Source: Pogonophryne albipinna
Taxonomy: Eukaryota > Chordata > Actinopteri > Perciformes > Artedidraconidae
DNA: 64,000 nt
Reading direction: 5' to 3'
Assembly: GCA_028583405.1 (NCBI GenBank)
Contig: CM053256.1
Span: 7,151,527 to 7,215,526, forward strand
In this document: positions 52,863 through 64,000 of the stretch, piece after piece
Layout of the letters: every line of letters starts with the position of its first letter
Position numbering within the stretch: the first letter of the stretch is position 1
The notes under the pieces: model-generated
Seen by the model: the letters and a program-made list of their open reading frames with translations, nothing else
Told to the model about the DNA's origin: nothing
Databases searched by the model: none
Translations under genes and position numbers: made by a program

Positions 52863-55193
52863 AATAGAGCGGCTTTGGAATTTTTTTGCACATTTTACTG
52901 TTGCATTATATGTGAAAACTGTGGCTCTTAAACAGAGATACAACATATAGCCAGACAGGGAAAGAGAGCGATAATGATGTATAGGAATAAGTGTGCAGGG
53001 AGTGCATAGTTGAGGGGAAGTGACAAAAAGAAAAATGGTGTCAAAATTGCGCATGAGAGGGAGACAAACTCCTTGCAATCTCTCATAGGCCCCGGAAAAC
53101 TGTGGCAAGCCATTATGACCGTCATCATCACCACCACCGTCCTCGTGGTGGCTATAATCATTCTCGTTTTTTTCTCCTCAGTTATTTTGCCTGCCACCTT
53201 CAGAAATATCACTTGCAGCGTCTAGAGGAGCCTGTTGTCTCTACCGGCCTCATTTGAATACAATTCTCAGAGCAAAAAAAACGCCGAACTGTCTCACCTT
53301 CCAAAACAAATACATCATATTTTCACACAAGGCAATAAAAGCGATGCGGGCCCAATTCCCCACAGTTTTGAAGACAGGGGCTGTATTTCAGCTAGACTCA
53401 TCACTATGCAAAACATCAGAGCACTGCTTGCCACAAGAATATTCCCTCCACTGCACACTCTGAAAATGTGCATAAACATCATCAGATTTGATGTTTTTTT
53501 TCCTTTTAAAAAACAAGCTTCCACTGGAAATTAGAAGTATGCAAATGTAGTGGAAAGCACTTGGTTTCAAAGCTCTAAATTGCCCTATGTAATTTGAATA
53601 CTCCACAGACAATTGTAAAAAAAAACAAAGAGGCACAGAAAAAAAAGACCCCAGGGCAGAAATCAATGTGCTACCTTTTATTTGGGAAGAAGTGAACAAA
53701 CTCCAAGCACCGGATTACATTTCAAAGCACGGAGCCTAGAGCTTTCTAGTTGAAGAGCATGCATAGTGTGGGAGAAGGTGGTGTAGCGTGGGAGAGAGGC
53801 GTAATCACTATGACCTACAGTAGGATAGATGTAGGTTAAGTTAGTCCCTCTCTGTGCCTGTAGTGCTCACTCGGCCTTTCTCTTCCTCAAGTCTTTCCCC
53901 TGGGCTGTCTTTCCTGGGTTGTTAAATCCCTGCTCCTTTAATCTCCTTACTCAGCTACATCCTCTTTAAAGATGCAGAACCACAGGAGAGACGTGGTATA
54001 AGTCACGGGGGACTGGTGCTGGGCGAGGTAGGGCAGGACGAGAGGAGCGGGGGTGTTTGATATAGGGTTAGTGCAAGAAGTTGAACTGGTACCGAGAAAT
54101 ATCGTGTTTGACTAATTGTGTTTTTGTTCAAAGAGTTTAAAGAGCACACCTTAACCTCCGGAGCACTTGTGTCTAATTGAGGATTAAATCAAGTAATTTC
54201 ATTTGGCTAACGGACTTCCTGATGTTTTTCTTCAGTTGTGTCCATTATGAATCCCAATGCTAATGATCACTGCAACATCTGATCTCTAGAACCTTAAATC
54301 TGGCCATCATGCTTAGTAGTTGGCTTCCCATGCATGTTAACAGTGATAATATAATTGAATGGATCCCACTGTGAGAGTCAGTTGACTCATAGACAGTCTC
54401 ATACAGCAGTGCAGAACACAAGCATACATGTGCAAAGATGAGAAATACAGTAACTGCCCATCAATCTACACATACGTACATATGCATTTCTAACACACAA
54501 ACACAACCCCCCGCTAATTCAACGCTGATATCAATACCATCAAAAACAATTCCACTCCGCTTCCTTCACCAGGGTCTGTTGTGCAGCAATCTCCTATCAA
54601 TCATCTGCTTGCTGAAACACACAGCGGCAACGTTTCAATAATGGTGCATCACCTGAGACTCAGGGAGATGAGAGTAATCCATTCAAAAATTGATCACGGT
54701 TGTCCTGTGTGCTACATGCGATTCAGAATGAGCAGACGGATCTACTGTAGACTTTTCTGGGTCATCTTTCATGTGTATGTATCTTTGAAGTTCAGCAGCG
54801 TAGACATATACCTCAAATCACACATTTATGAGACAACCAAAGTGTGTCATCTGGAAACATAGTAGACCTGCAAGTTAATTGAGCATGAAAATGTGTCTGT
54901 TTGTGTACTCGATCAAAGACATTTTTTATTTTCGAAATAGAAAGGCAGTACGGAAGGATGCACTGATTTTTAAGGTTACCTAAAATCTAAAAGTTATCCC
55001 ATCATTCAGTGAATATTTGTTCACAGATAATGAACTGACACACATGATCAGATCTCGGGATCAGAGCGTGGGAGGTCGCATTAGAGAGCAGCACCAACAG
55101 CACACACTAATTTGCCATCTACCCACTGTTGTAAACGTGCCATATGTAAAACAAGGGATCCAATGTAATCTGTAATTAGTGGTTTAGCAGTAC

Positions 55194-55344
55194 CTGTTTC
55201 CCAGAAGTAGACAGACTTCTCATCGTCTGTCTGAGCGTGAGCCTCCCAGAAACCACAGAGCAGCAGCAATGTCACCAAAAGGTACCAGCTCCCCTCTGTC
55301 CTTATTCTGAGGGTCCCTGCTGCACCCCTCCACCCTAGCCCCAT
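55194..55344 (-). CDS. thsd7a: thsd7a coding exon 1: start codon and signal peptide
   Basis: The exon encodes residues 1-50 plus the first base of Gly51. The ATG at 55344-55342 has a good Kozak context (A at -3, G at +4). An in-frame TGA lies 45 nt upstream (55389-55387), so translation cannot start earlier in this exon. Residues 20-32 (WYLLVTLLLLCGF) form the hydrophobic core of a signal peptide, and AHA before Gln38 is a plausible signal peptidase site. After it comes QTDDEKSVYFWET, which opens the first TSP1 repeat. The donor CAG/gtactg follows at 55193. The phase-1 join to exon 2 restores FWETGPWGRC, matching the start of the mature THSD7A family. Confidence 0.93.
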
Positions 55345-55625
55345 GGTCCGCCACAGGATAAAAGTAAATCCACTCAGCTCAGAAGGTCAGTGACAGCAGT
55401 GTAGAAAAAAATAAAAAACACACTAGTCCAAAAAGGCAACAAGAAGTGAAGAGTGCTTGTTTGAGAGAGTGAGGGTGTGAGTAAGAGTGTGAGTGTTAGA
55501 GAAAGGAGTGTGTGTGTGTGGGGTGTGTGTGTGTGTGTGTGTGTGTATTCAGTCCTGCACGAGTTGAGGTCCGGTACTTGGTCTTGTGAAGGACAGAGAG
55601 AGTAGTTTTCTCCTCTCTTTTTGTT
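55345..55625 (-). promoter_or_regulatory. thsd7a: thsd7a 5' UTR and proximal upstream region
   Basis: The stretch immediately upstream of the start codon has an in-frame TGA at 55389-55387 and an interrupted (GT)n run at 55508-55546 on the plus strand, which would read as CA repeats in the transcript. I cannot place the transcription start, and I see no convincing TATA box. A non-coding first exon further upstream cannot be excluded. Confidence 0.45.
55508..55546 (+). repeat. interrupted (GT)n
   Basis: GT repeats broken once by GGGG near 55520, in the upstream or 5' UTR region of thsd7a, 164-202 bp before the start codon. Confidence 0.95.
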
Positions 55626-55789
55626 TTGCTCCTAACTTGGCAGGAAGGTCCCAGAGAGGCTGTCAGTGAGCGAGCTGCAGATGGACGCCTCGGTCTCCCT
55701 CCTCCATCGTATCCGCTCCCACTGTTGCCGTGGCTGCCTCTGTCCTCTGGCTGTGGAGCAGTGACAGTGGGCGAGTGTCTGCAGTGTTG

Positions 55790-56060
55790 TTCGCCTCCCT
55801 CCCTCTCGCTTGCTCCCGCTCACTCTCTCACTTCGTCTCCTATTCGCTCCCTCATTTGCTCTTCTCCCCGTGCCACCCTGCTCTCCTTCTCTTTTTTCTA
55901 CTCAGTTCCCTCAGCTTTTTTTATATGTTTCCTCATCTTATCTTCTCTCTCTCTCATTTTCCCTTTTTTATCACACTCCCTGCATCTCTGACATGCTCCC
56001 TCTCACTTTCTCTTCCTTTCCTCTCCCGTTTTTGCTTTCTCCCGCCTAGGGAAACTGCCC
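55790..56060 (-). promoter_or_regulatory. pyrimidine-rich tract upstream of thsd7a (possible promoter side)
   Basis: The plus strand here is a long CT-rich stretch (many CTC, TTC and CCCTC units), so the gene's sense strand is GA-rich. It lies about 450-700 bp upstream of the start codon and is more GC-rich than the surrounding DNA; short GC-box-like runs (ccctcccc) sit just beyond it near 56060. Such GA/CT tracts occur at many vertebrate promoters, but nothing here proves promoter activity. Long open frames across it simply reflect low complexity. Confidence 0.25.
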
Positions 56061-57994
56061 CTCCCCTCCTGCTTCTCCACTCGTCCTCCACTCGCAAGGC
56101 TGGGAAGGCGGCTGGAGACCAGCAGTGCTCACACTGGTCTCAGAAGCTCCCATAAGCACTGCTTCCAGGATCAGAGACAAGCAAGGCTTAATGCAGAGCA
56201 GGGGGAAGGGAAGGGGTTGATGGGGGAGGCAAGGAGGAGCAAAACACTAAAGCAGAGCGCAAGAAAGAGATGAGGGAGGGGGGGTTATGCTTGTGAGAAA
56301 GGGTGTGAAAGTGAAATGATGGAATGGAAGCAGTGACAATGAGGACATACAGTAACAGCCTAATAATGTCATATGAGTATTTATAAACACAAGCCAACTT
56401 GTTGTAAGTGTGTTCATGGAATTTAAAAGACAAAATTAGAAATATCAACAACATATTAGGAGTAGGATTATAAACGTTTAAGCGTGTTTTATAGACTTTC
56501 GTTTGCACATACACACAATGTTACATATCAACACACAGAAGTTGGAATGTAGTGTGTGTACAGCTGATTTAATGAGATACAGATAAGACAGAAGTGATAA
56601 TAAACAGTATAAGACTACATCTTTGATCCAAAATCAGAATGTAACACTCCAAACTTTAGGATGAGAAGCTGACATTCCCCTTATTTTAGCAGCAATCGTT
56701 GATCCACAGTCAGAACGCAACAAAGATGTTAACATAGTGGTGAATATTTAAATGAGTCTCATAGTTTACTACTTAAAGAAAGTTAGAAAAGCCAAACTTG
56801 ATAATTAAATGATAAGGCTGAAATAACAATTTCAAGCATGAACAAATCCTGCAATTGTTAGGGACTATTTTCGACAGTGTATACAATGAGTTGATGTACT
56901 ACAAGAGTGTAAACACTTAGCTAAAATTCTCCTCTGTCTCAGCTATGCGACCTGACAGGCTAAGGTCACGTCACAACGTCTGACTGACAGGCTTACAGTC
57001 TGGCAGTATTACCTGTTTCTTTACTTGGCCAAAATCCTGATTAGCAGATTTACAAAACAATCAAGAGAGAAGTAATTATTGGTAAAGACAACAAAAAAAA
57101 GAAAGCAAGTGGGTACCAGCAATAATTAATTCAAAAGCCAATGTCCTTGAAGCTATACTTTCTCTAACAGCAGCTAAATGCTGACTTTAATGAACAAAAT
57201 AACCTGTGCTAATCTGAGTGACTGTATAAACTAAACGTCTGCCTTGCATTGTCTATTTCTGTTTGTGGATCTTCAAGCAACAACAGAACGTCTAATTGTT
57301 TAAGCATATATGAGGGCAGGCAAAAGAAAGGATATCATACTCAGCATCAATTCCATATAAAAACATGTCAATGTTACTTTAGAAACTAATAGTAACATTA
57401 ATATCATTCGGCAAAAGGCAACTATGCACAATCAATATCAATAAATCATTATCAGGTAACTGCTCAGAGTACAGAGACTACAAAAACAGAAAGTATTATG
57501 CTTTATGTAACAGATTGCTTTTTGCAACACTGCACTGATGAACATAATAGTGTTGGATATTCATAATTTACTTGCAATAGACTTTCTTGGAAAGTAAATG
57601 CGAGAAGGCACTGACTAAAATTCCCAGCTCTGCTTTTTGCAAGATGTGATTTTGTGTTGCCTTCATTGAGCTGTGACCTTTTACCCTTGGCTGGAGAGTG
57701 GTGGATTGCTGCTTTTGCTTTGATTCGGAGTGAGTTACTTCACAAGAGAAGTAGTTCAAGTATCTCAGGGTCTTGTTCACAAGTGTACGATGCAGCGTGA
57801 TATTGACAGACTGATTGGTGCAGAATCTACCGTGAAGTGAAAATGATGCAGCCGTGGAACAGGAATGTCATGGTAAAGGAAGAGGCAGTGGGAATAAGTA
57901 GCGCTGAATGTTGCCAGTTGTTCTGTCTTTTTGCTCTCATCTATGTCTATGAGCTCTGCTATGACGAAAATAATGAATAAATGGATAAACTGTA

Positions 57995-58245
57995 AGGGGC
58001 TGAAATGAGTTTCCTTCCCGGACTATCTGGGCTCAAGGGAGAGGGCAAGGTCCACAGATAGAAAGGAGAGGCTTGGAATATAATGGCTGCTCTTTCTATG
58101 GAGGCATTCCAGGCACACCCAACGTGCAGGGGACCCAGAGCAGTCCCCCAACACATTGTAGGGAATACATATCTAAACTAGCTGTGCAAAACCCTGGGAG
58201 GATGTGGCTTGGGAGGACATTTTGGCTAGCTTGCTTGAGCTGCTA
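57995..58245 (+). mobile_element. old LINE-like fragment
   Basis: GGGCTGAAATGAGTTTCCTT and, further on, GAGGCATTCCAGGCACACCC then AACGTGCAGGGGACCCAGAG resemble a frequent fish repeat in which such phrases surround a 'lead to the next line' coding tail; I associate it tentatively with an RTE/Rex3-like 3' region. The copy is diverged and broken. It abuts the L2-like fragment that follows. Confidence 0.4.
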
Positions 58246-58304
58246 CCAGAATATCTTGGTTGATACTTTGCCAACCCACGGCAAAAACATTAATGAGTCT
58301 TCTA

Positions 58305-59030
58305 CAAGAAGACCCCAGCTGACCCAGAAAGCCACGCAGGTTCTGGTCCAGGCTCTCGTCATCTCACGCCTAGACTACTGCAACTCCCTCCTGGCTGGTC
58401 TACCTGCATGTGCCATCCGACCTCTGCAGCTCATCCAGAATGCAGCGGCTCGTCTGGTCTTCAACCTTCCAACATTTTCCCACACCACTCCGCTCCTCCG
58501 CTCCCTTCACTGGCTTCCGGTAACTGCTAGAATCCACTTCAAGACACTGGTACTTGCATACCATGCTGTGAATGGATCTGGCCCTTCCTACATCCAGGAC
58601 ATGGTTAAACTGTACACCCCAGCACGTGCATTCCGCTCTGCATCAACCAAACGACTCGCTGCACCCTAATTGCGAGGGGGACCCAAGTTCCCATCAGCAA
58701 AAACACGTGGGTTTGCTATCCTGGCTCCAAAATAGTGGAATGAGCTCCCCATTGACATCAGGACAGCAGATAGCTTACACACCTTCCGGCGCAAACTGAA
58801 AACTCATCTCTTTCGACTCCACTTCGAGCGATAGAACTATTAACAAAGCACTTATATACTAATAAAGGACTGGCTTATCTAAAGCCAGTTGAGTAGCACT
58901 TGAAATGTTTTAGCTCTATGAAACCTGATGTACTTATATGATTCTGTTTTCTTCAAGTTTGTATTTTGTTGGTCGAACGCACTTATTGTAAGTCGCTTTG
59001 GATAAAAGCGTCAGCTAAATGTAATGTAAT
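58305..59030 (+). mobile_element. L2-like LINE, 3' end with degenerate reverse transcriptase C-terminus
   Basis: Residues RRPQLTQKATQVLVQALVIS then RLDYCNSLLAGLPACAIRPL, AARLVFNLPTFSHTTPLLR, LHWLPVTARIHFKTLVLAYH and, after a stop, WNELPIDIRTADSLHTFRRK with LKTHLFRLH follow the conserved C-terminal region of L2-clade ORF2 proteins. Two in-frame stops (TAA at 58667-58669 and TAG in front of WNELP) interrupt an otherwise continuous frame ending near 58834, so the copy is dead. The 3' UTR ends with GTAAGTCGCTTTGGATAAAA-GCGTC and ATGTAATGTAA repeats. No endonuclease or catalytic YADD region is present, so the element is 5'-truncated. Confidence 0.88.
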
Positions 59031-60772
59031 GTAAAAGAAAGATGTGTAGTTATCTGAAAATAATGCACACCCTGCAGCCAATCAAAATGAAGTATTCTAT
59101 ATGAAAGTGGACCATTGCTGATGTTATCATGCTTAAGATAGACCGATGAAACAGTTGTACCTATATCTGTTTGACTAGAGGAGTATCTTATTGGGGACAC
59201 ATGATCATAAACAAAATATGGTAAGATTTGGAGCAGAAAACTTATTCCTTTTTGGAGCTGCTTTCAACCAACCCCTGTGTGATGGATATTGAGCAGTGAT
59301 TTTCATTGACTCACCCTAGTCGGTAATCATTTATTCATTCTATATAAATTTACAGGGTGACAGTATTCTTAAAGTGTCAGCAACGCACTGCCTGTATTTC
59401 AGCGTCTTTGCTATTTAATATCAACTGCGAGCAGCCCACCAGATTCAGTCAGACCGACAAGAAAAGTATATAAGACGGGGCAGATGTAGGTGGAACTGGC
59501 AGGATAAAAACGTCAACACCAGCCCCCACCTTAAGGCTGGCAGGATAATCTTTTTCAGGAGATGATGAACGAGCCTTCCCTACAGATCCGCTTTGACATT
59601 TATCTAATTACCAACATCTTTCAATGAAAAAACCTAATTTGGAAAATGGTGATAGGAGCAGTCACTAACTCCACTGGATAAAAAATAACTGCCAAGCAGT
59701 CTGACAACAGCGAGATCTGTATCAACGGGTGTTGACTGACATGTGAATGCCATGTCAGACCATTATCTTGCTGCCAAGTTAAAGTGAAGCCTGCTTAAAA
59801 AATGAAGATGCTCCATCATTTGTCAACATTAGATGTGTTATTTTCTTTTTAAATGCATGGCTTGAAAATTCATTGTGTGTCCTTCATTTACTTTGTCACA
59901 CTAGCTTTATTACCATTATTAGACATCAATATGTGTTTTTCTCCTGTGGAGCAATTAACAGTTTTTAAGGACAACTACTCCAGTGATAAAGTAATGTATT
60001 TACAATTATTTATATTACAGAACATGTGTGGCACCCAGGTGGTAAAGGTTTCCGGCACAAAAAATAAATGTAATATAAGATAAGGCCATTTACATAAAAG
60101 CATGATTTTTGTATAACATAAAGCGTATATAAATGTGACATTTGAAGTCTATGTACAAATAGCAATAACATCAGATTTAAACAGGAAACCACTGTGTCAA
60201 GCAGTCAACATCTAAATCGTAATATTAGTTAAGTAGTGGATTCTGGATTTTTTAAATGACCTTAACTTAATGTTAAATGCCATTACATTTGTACTTATTG
60301 ATTTCCATGTCATAAAAAATGTCTGAAGGGAATTTTTCAATGAAATATTTATTTCTTTGCTACCACTAGAATCATTATGAAGATTATATATATGTATCTT
60401 GCAATAATTACTTTTTGTTTAACTCTTAGTTTGAAATCATACTTCGTTATTAAATTGTATAAACATATAGACTCATCTTAGCATGGTTATGGTTTTAAAA
60501 ACATTATGCTGCATGAGTTACTTTGGACATTTACTTTGACAATGTAATTATTGCATGCGTACATTAAATTAATCTGAATTAAACCTTTTAGAGCATCCCT
60601 AAACAGTAAGCAACAGTGGATTATTTGTCAACCGTGTGTTCTTTTTTTGTTCATTGCTGTTTTGATATTAGTTGTGTATGTATTGAATGTAGGCCTATAA
60701 GCACAATTGACAATAGGTGTTAAGATGTTAAATAAAATAAAGAAAAGATAAAAACATATTTGAGCATATTTT

Positions 60773-61004
60773 TTAAAGGTCCCATGTCATGGCCATTTCT
60801 ACTGATCATATTTCCATTGTTAAGGTCTACTAGAATAGATTTAAATTGTGCAATTTTCCAAAATCACATTGGTTAGTTAGTTTTACTCGCTACAGGGTGT
60901 ACTTTGAGGGGTTTTGACTCTCCAGACCGTTTACATGCATAAAAACCTTCATAACACACAAGGGGACGGGTAATAACCGGAAAAGCATGACATGGGCCCT
61001 TTAA
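60773..61004. mobile_element. 232-bp TTAA-flanked MITE
   Basis: Inverted ends: left TTTAAAGGTCCCATGTCATG and right (reverse complement) TTTAAAGGGCCCATGTCATG, 19 of 20 identical, each containing TTAA. The interior is non-coding. It shares the TTTAAAGG-CCC edge with the element at 5356-5848 but the inner sequence differs, so it is a separate subfamily. TTAA suggests a piggyBac-like transposase, as an inference. Confidence 0.8.
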
Positions 61005-62900
61005 ATACACTTCTGTGGTTGCATCTGTAAATGTTGACAAGATATATTTTTGTCATGCACACCCACGCACCACTATGACTTCTGTGCATATTTATGAGCA
61101 TCTGTAGGCACATATTTTCACAACATGTACGCTGCAGGTTCACATATAAGCTGCCCTCATTACTGCATAGTGCATACATACAGTACATAGAGCAACTTCT
61201 GATGATCAACTTTACATACTGTACTGTATTTTCCATGTTATCCATGTATAAACATATTAACCCAGTTAGTTTGCTACATGTATTCTGTGCCTTGAGCTTT
61301 GTTTTGTTATCTTTGTTGTTTTATTTTACTGAAATGTATATAATTTAAGTGATTAGATATTAGCCACGCTATGTAAAGTCCTTCGAGACAGGCTTGGAAT
61401 GAAGGAAACAATGACCTTAAAGTTTAAACCTATTATGTGTAAACAATGTAGACTCTTATACAGTACATGTCAAACAGTGTTATTGTCATGTTGAGGGTCT
61501 TTTTTCCTGTAACCTACTTTTCCTCCCGGGTATCATTTAATCATCACTGTACCTTATCATTAGTGTTGTAAGTCACTGTTATTTAATTAACGTCATCATT
61601 AACATCGTTAACCCGTAGTTTGTTGTTTTCTAAATTGTTGCCCTGTGTTGCTTGTTGCTCCGAGTGGTTGCTTATCGGGGGTTTAAAGTTTCTTGACTAA
61701 TAATTACAGTAAGAACAAAATAATATACCGATAAGCCTGAGGCACTGAGGCCACATTATGGTTGTAAATCATTTCTGTTGTTCATAAAAACCTAAAATGC
61801 AAGTCTTACTAAATGTGATATTATTTTGTATACCATATATATGGAACTTTTTTCCAATTGTATTTAGATATTTAATAGGTTTTGAAACACATGTTCCTAA
61901 AATTCTATATTGTTTTAAACATTTACAATTATTTGTCAATTGTAGCTAAAGTTCTACCAAATATATATTTTTATATTTACAAAGCGGTACATGTGTATAA
62001 GCTGCTCTTCTGTGCGGCACAGCCAGCAGTTTGATAAGGGGCGACTAGGTAGATGTAATGAAAAGAGAAGATGCTTGAAGTAGAGCAAACGCAATCAATC
62101 CACAAGAAATTAAAACTATTACAATTGATTAATCAAACACAATGAATCAACAAAAACCACATTATTGCACTCCTTGCAGTGAATTATAAATCAGCGCTCA
62201 AGGGGCCCCTGCATTAATGTTATTTGGTAATCAGAGCAAAACAACTCCAAGATCCACAGCATGGAGGCCATCATCAAATCTGGCTTCTTTGATTTAAAGC
62301 AGCTTTCATTTTACTGAAGGAGAGCACGTCCATTTTCTAGCAAAGCACTTCAAATATGTCATTCAAAAATAATAACAATCCTCTCAACTGATAAGCTGAG
62401 ACCATGAGTTAGATATGTTGGTATGAAAAGGACAAAAGTTAGCAATTAACAAACAAAAGCTCACATTTTAACATGATTATTGTGTCATTATTTGTTTGTT
62501 TCTTAAAATACAAATCCACCATTTGATCTGACACTGTCAAACTTTGATTGATGGCAGGAAATGAAATATATAACAGTCCTTTTGAAAATGAAAGCTGATG
62601 AAAAGAAACACCCTCGGCTGTCACAATTATAAGACTTTTAAAGACTGAGCCTTTGTTGTCTTTTGAAATATTCAACATCATAAAATGTCACAACTTGATA
62701 TTAGAGATATTAATATCACCTTGTGGCATGTTTTCTATAATAAGAAAGCTCTTTGGTACTGATGATTAAAGCTGATTCTCAGGCTGGAGTGCTTGAGGAT
62801 TACTGCTGAAATACTCAATAGTGCTGATGATTGACAAGAGCACATTATTATTGGGAATGTGGCTATGTTTACATTCACTGACAGGATATAGTTATGTACT

Positions 62901-63292
62901 GGGGACTTGTGGTAAGCCAAAATGCACTTTTTGATGTCTTTTATACATAAATATGTGTCCCCGGTGTCAGGGAGCTCACAAAGTGTCAGAAAACAAAACC
63001 CTCTCTCTTTTCCTCCGTACCCACATCTCTAAAAAAACGGGGGTGCAAACAGGCAGATCCAGAATTCTCGCTCCTATTACGTCATTGGCGACATCCGGCA
63101 CACGTGACACGTCCCAACCTATCGTCTCCGGCTCACGTGACACGTCTGCCTTAGAGGGGTATGAGCAGTATGAGGCATGGCTACAATGGGTGATCTGTTT
63201 GGTATTTTAAGCAAAAAACTTCACAGACAGGTTTTGTATAGGTATGGCCCTACAATATATTTTTCAAATATAGCATAATAGGTCCACTTTAA
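62901..63292. mobile_element. diverged relative of the TTAA element at 5356
   Basis: The interior phrase TTTTATACATAAATATGTGT followed by CCCC, the 'cagaaaac..aa..ctctctctttt' stretch, and the end AGCATAATAGGTCCACTTTAA match the element at 5356-5848 with substitutions. The left end has decayed and lacks a clear TTAA. Two CACGTGACACGTC blocks near 63100 and 63135 form a short internal repeat. No transposase is present. Confidence 0.6.
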
Positions 63293-63315
63293 GTCATTAT
63301 ACTTTTTTTATTTGA

Positions 63316-63381
63316 TGAGGGCCGATTCAAAATAGTCCGTGGGCCGCATTTGGCCCCCGGGCCGTAGTTTGGAGACCACTG
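63316..63381 (-). mobile_element. hAT-like terminus fragment
   Basis: On the minus strand the segment begins CAGTGGTCTCCAAACTACGG, then CCCGGGGGCC. A CAGNGGTCTCCAA start is typical of hAT ends and resembles that of the element at 37943. The partner end is not found, so this is a solo terminus or decayed copy. Confidence 0.5.
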
Positions 63382-64000
63382 CTTTAGATCGTTTAAATAT
63401 GGCCCCGAGTGTGTGCAGCCTGCTACTGGCTAGGACGTTGTTCTCAGGCGCAGCTTGAGCTAAATGTTGACTACATCATGCTAACATGCTAACAATGACA
63501 CCATGAGGCAGGTATAACATGTAACATGGCCCGTCTTAGCTTAGTGTGTTGGAGCGCTACTTATAATGAAAATATAACATTGATGTTCAGTTTAACAGCA
63601 ATATTTTAAGTTCCAAAAAAATAATCCAGTTTATTTAAAAACAGCCCAGGTGGAGTGCAGAAAAAGAAAATGTTGTTAATCAACCACAGTATCCTTACGG
63701 TAAGTATCCTTGTTGCTATGATAAATAAAAGACTCAGTTCCAACTTCCAACTATTCAAAACAAATAGTGACATGTATACTCACTTCCCCAAGTGAAGTAC
63801 AAAGGAAACCAGGTTAAGATCAGATGCATGTAAGCATTTCCACTGCAGAATCATGACTAGAATAAAATGGATGTTGTTCACTTCAGTGGTGAAGGACAGT
63901 ATCTCACATCAACGTATTGTGCTCATGCGGGGCACAACAGTATCATACCCAAAGTACAATGTATTTGAGTTAATTGACTGTACGAAGAAAGCAACTCTTT

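Larger units (their letters stand above)
56061..64000. other. intergenic DNA upstream of thsd7a
   Basis: I find no exon of a neighbouring gene here. Recognisable contents are an old LINE fragment, a degenerate L2-like LINE, two TTAA-type inverted-repeat elements and a hAT-like terminus, each listed separately. The remainder, including 56200-57950, 59050-60750, 61010-62890 and 63390-64000, is AT-rich with no feature I can name. Confidence 0.6.

Noticed and set aside
55626..56155. Frames of 121 and 141 codons upstream of thsd7a
   Set aside because: They follow the low-complexity CT-rich tract, which has few stops. There are no domains, and two overlapping frames on the same strand are equally open.
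58073..58304. First part of the 198-codon frame that precedes the L2-like residues
   Set aside because: Similarity to the L2 reverse transcriptase starts only near 58305. The earlier residues come from an older repeat fragment read through in frame, so I did not extend the element or call a gene.

Overview
The window looks like nuclear DNA from a ray-finned fish, probably a percomorph-type teleost. The evidence is split genes with GT-AG introns, very long (CA)n and (GA)n microsatellites, teleost-style non-LTR retrotransposon tails, a tRNA-derived SINE sharing its 3' tail with an L2-like LINE, and many short non-autonomous DNA transposons. There are no operons, phage genes or CRISPR arrays. 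The species cannot be named from what is visible.

The only cellular gene I can support is the 5' part of a thsd7a orthologue (thrombospondin type-1 domain-containing protein 7A) on the minus strand. Four coding exons were rebuilt from splice sites and reading phase: exon 1 at 55344-55194 (start codon and signal peptide), exon 2 at 12439-11605, exon 3 at 5125-4877 and exon 4 at 2982-2798. All three complete introns have GT-AG ends, and the phases join cleanly (1, 2, 2, then 1 out of the window). The four exons encode the first 473 residues of a secreted or type I membrane protein: a signal peptide, then a run of TSP1 repeats with a strongly basic linker. The remaining TSP1 repeats, the transmembrane segment and the cytoplasmic tail lie beyond position 1. 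Exon numbers here count coding exons only.

Layout: 1-2797 is part of intron 4. 2983-4876 is intron 3, with a telomere-like degenerate tract and a 138-bp (AC)n array. 5126-11604 is intron 2, with a TTAA-flanked MITE, a LINE fragment and a piggyBac-like end. 12440-55193 is intron 1 (42.75 kb), which holds most of the repeats: LINE tails, two hAT-type elements with 8-bp target duplications, several other inverted-repeat elements, a SINE, a 130-bp repeat present twice, and five long dinucleotide arrays. 55345-64000 is the 5' UTR, the promoter side and upstream intergenic DNA, containing a degenerate L2-like LINE and two more TTAA-type elements.

I found no convincing new biological system. The observations most worth a second look are the SINE/LINE pair with identical 25-bp tails, the near-identical 130-bp repeat 6 kb apart, the hAT and piggyBac remnants, some unclassified inverted-repeat elements with internal palindromes, and stretches of intron 1 that read like candidate conserved non-coding elements. 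Repeat family names are from motif recognition only, without a database search.
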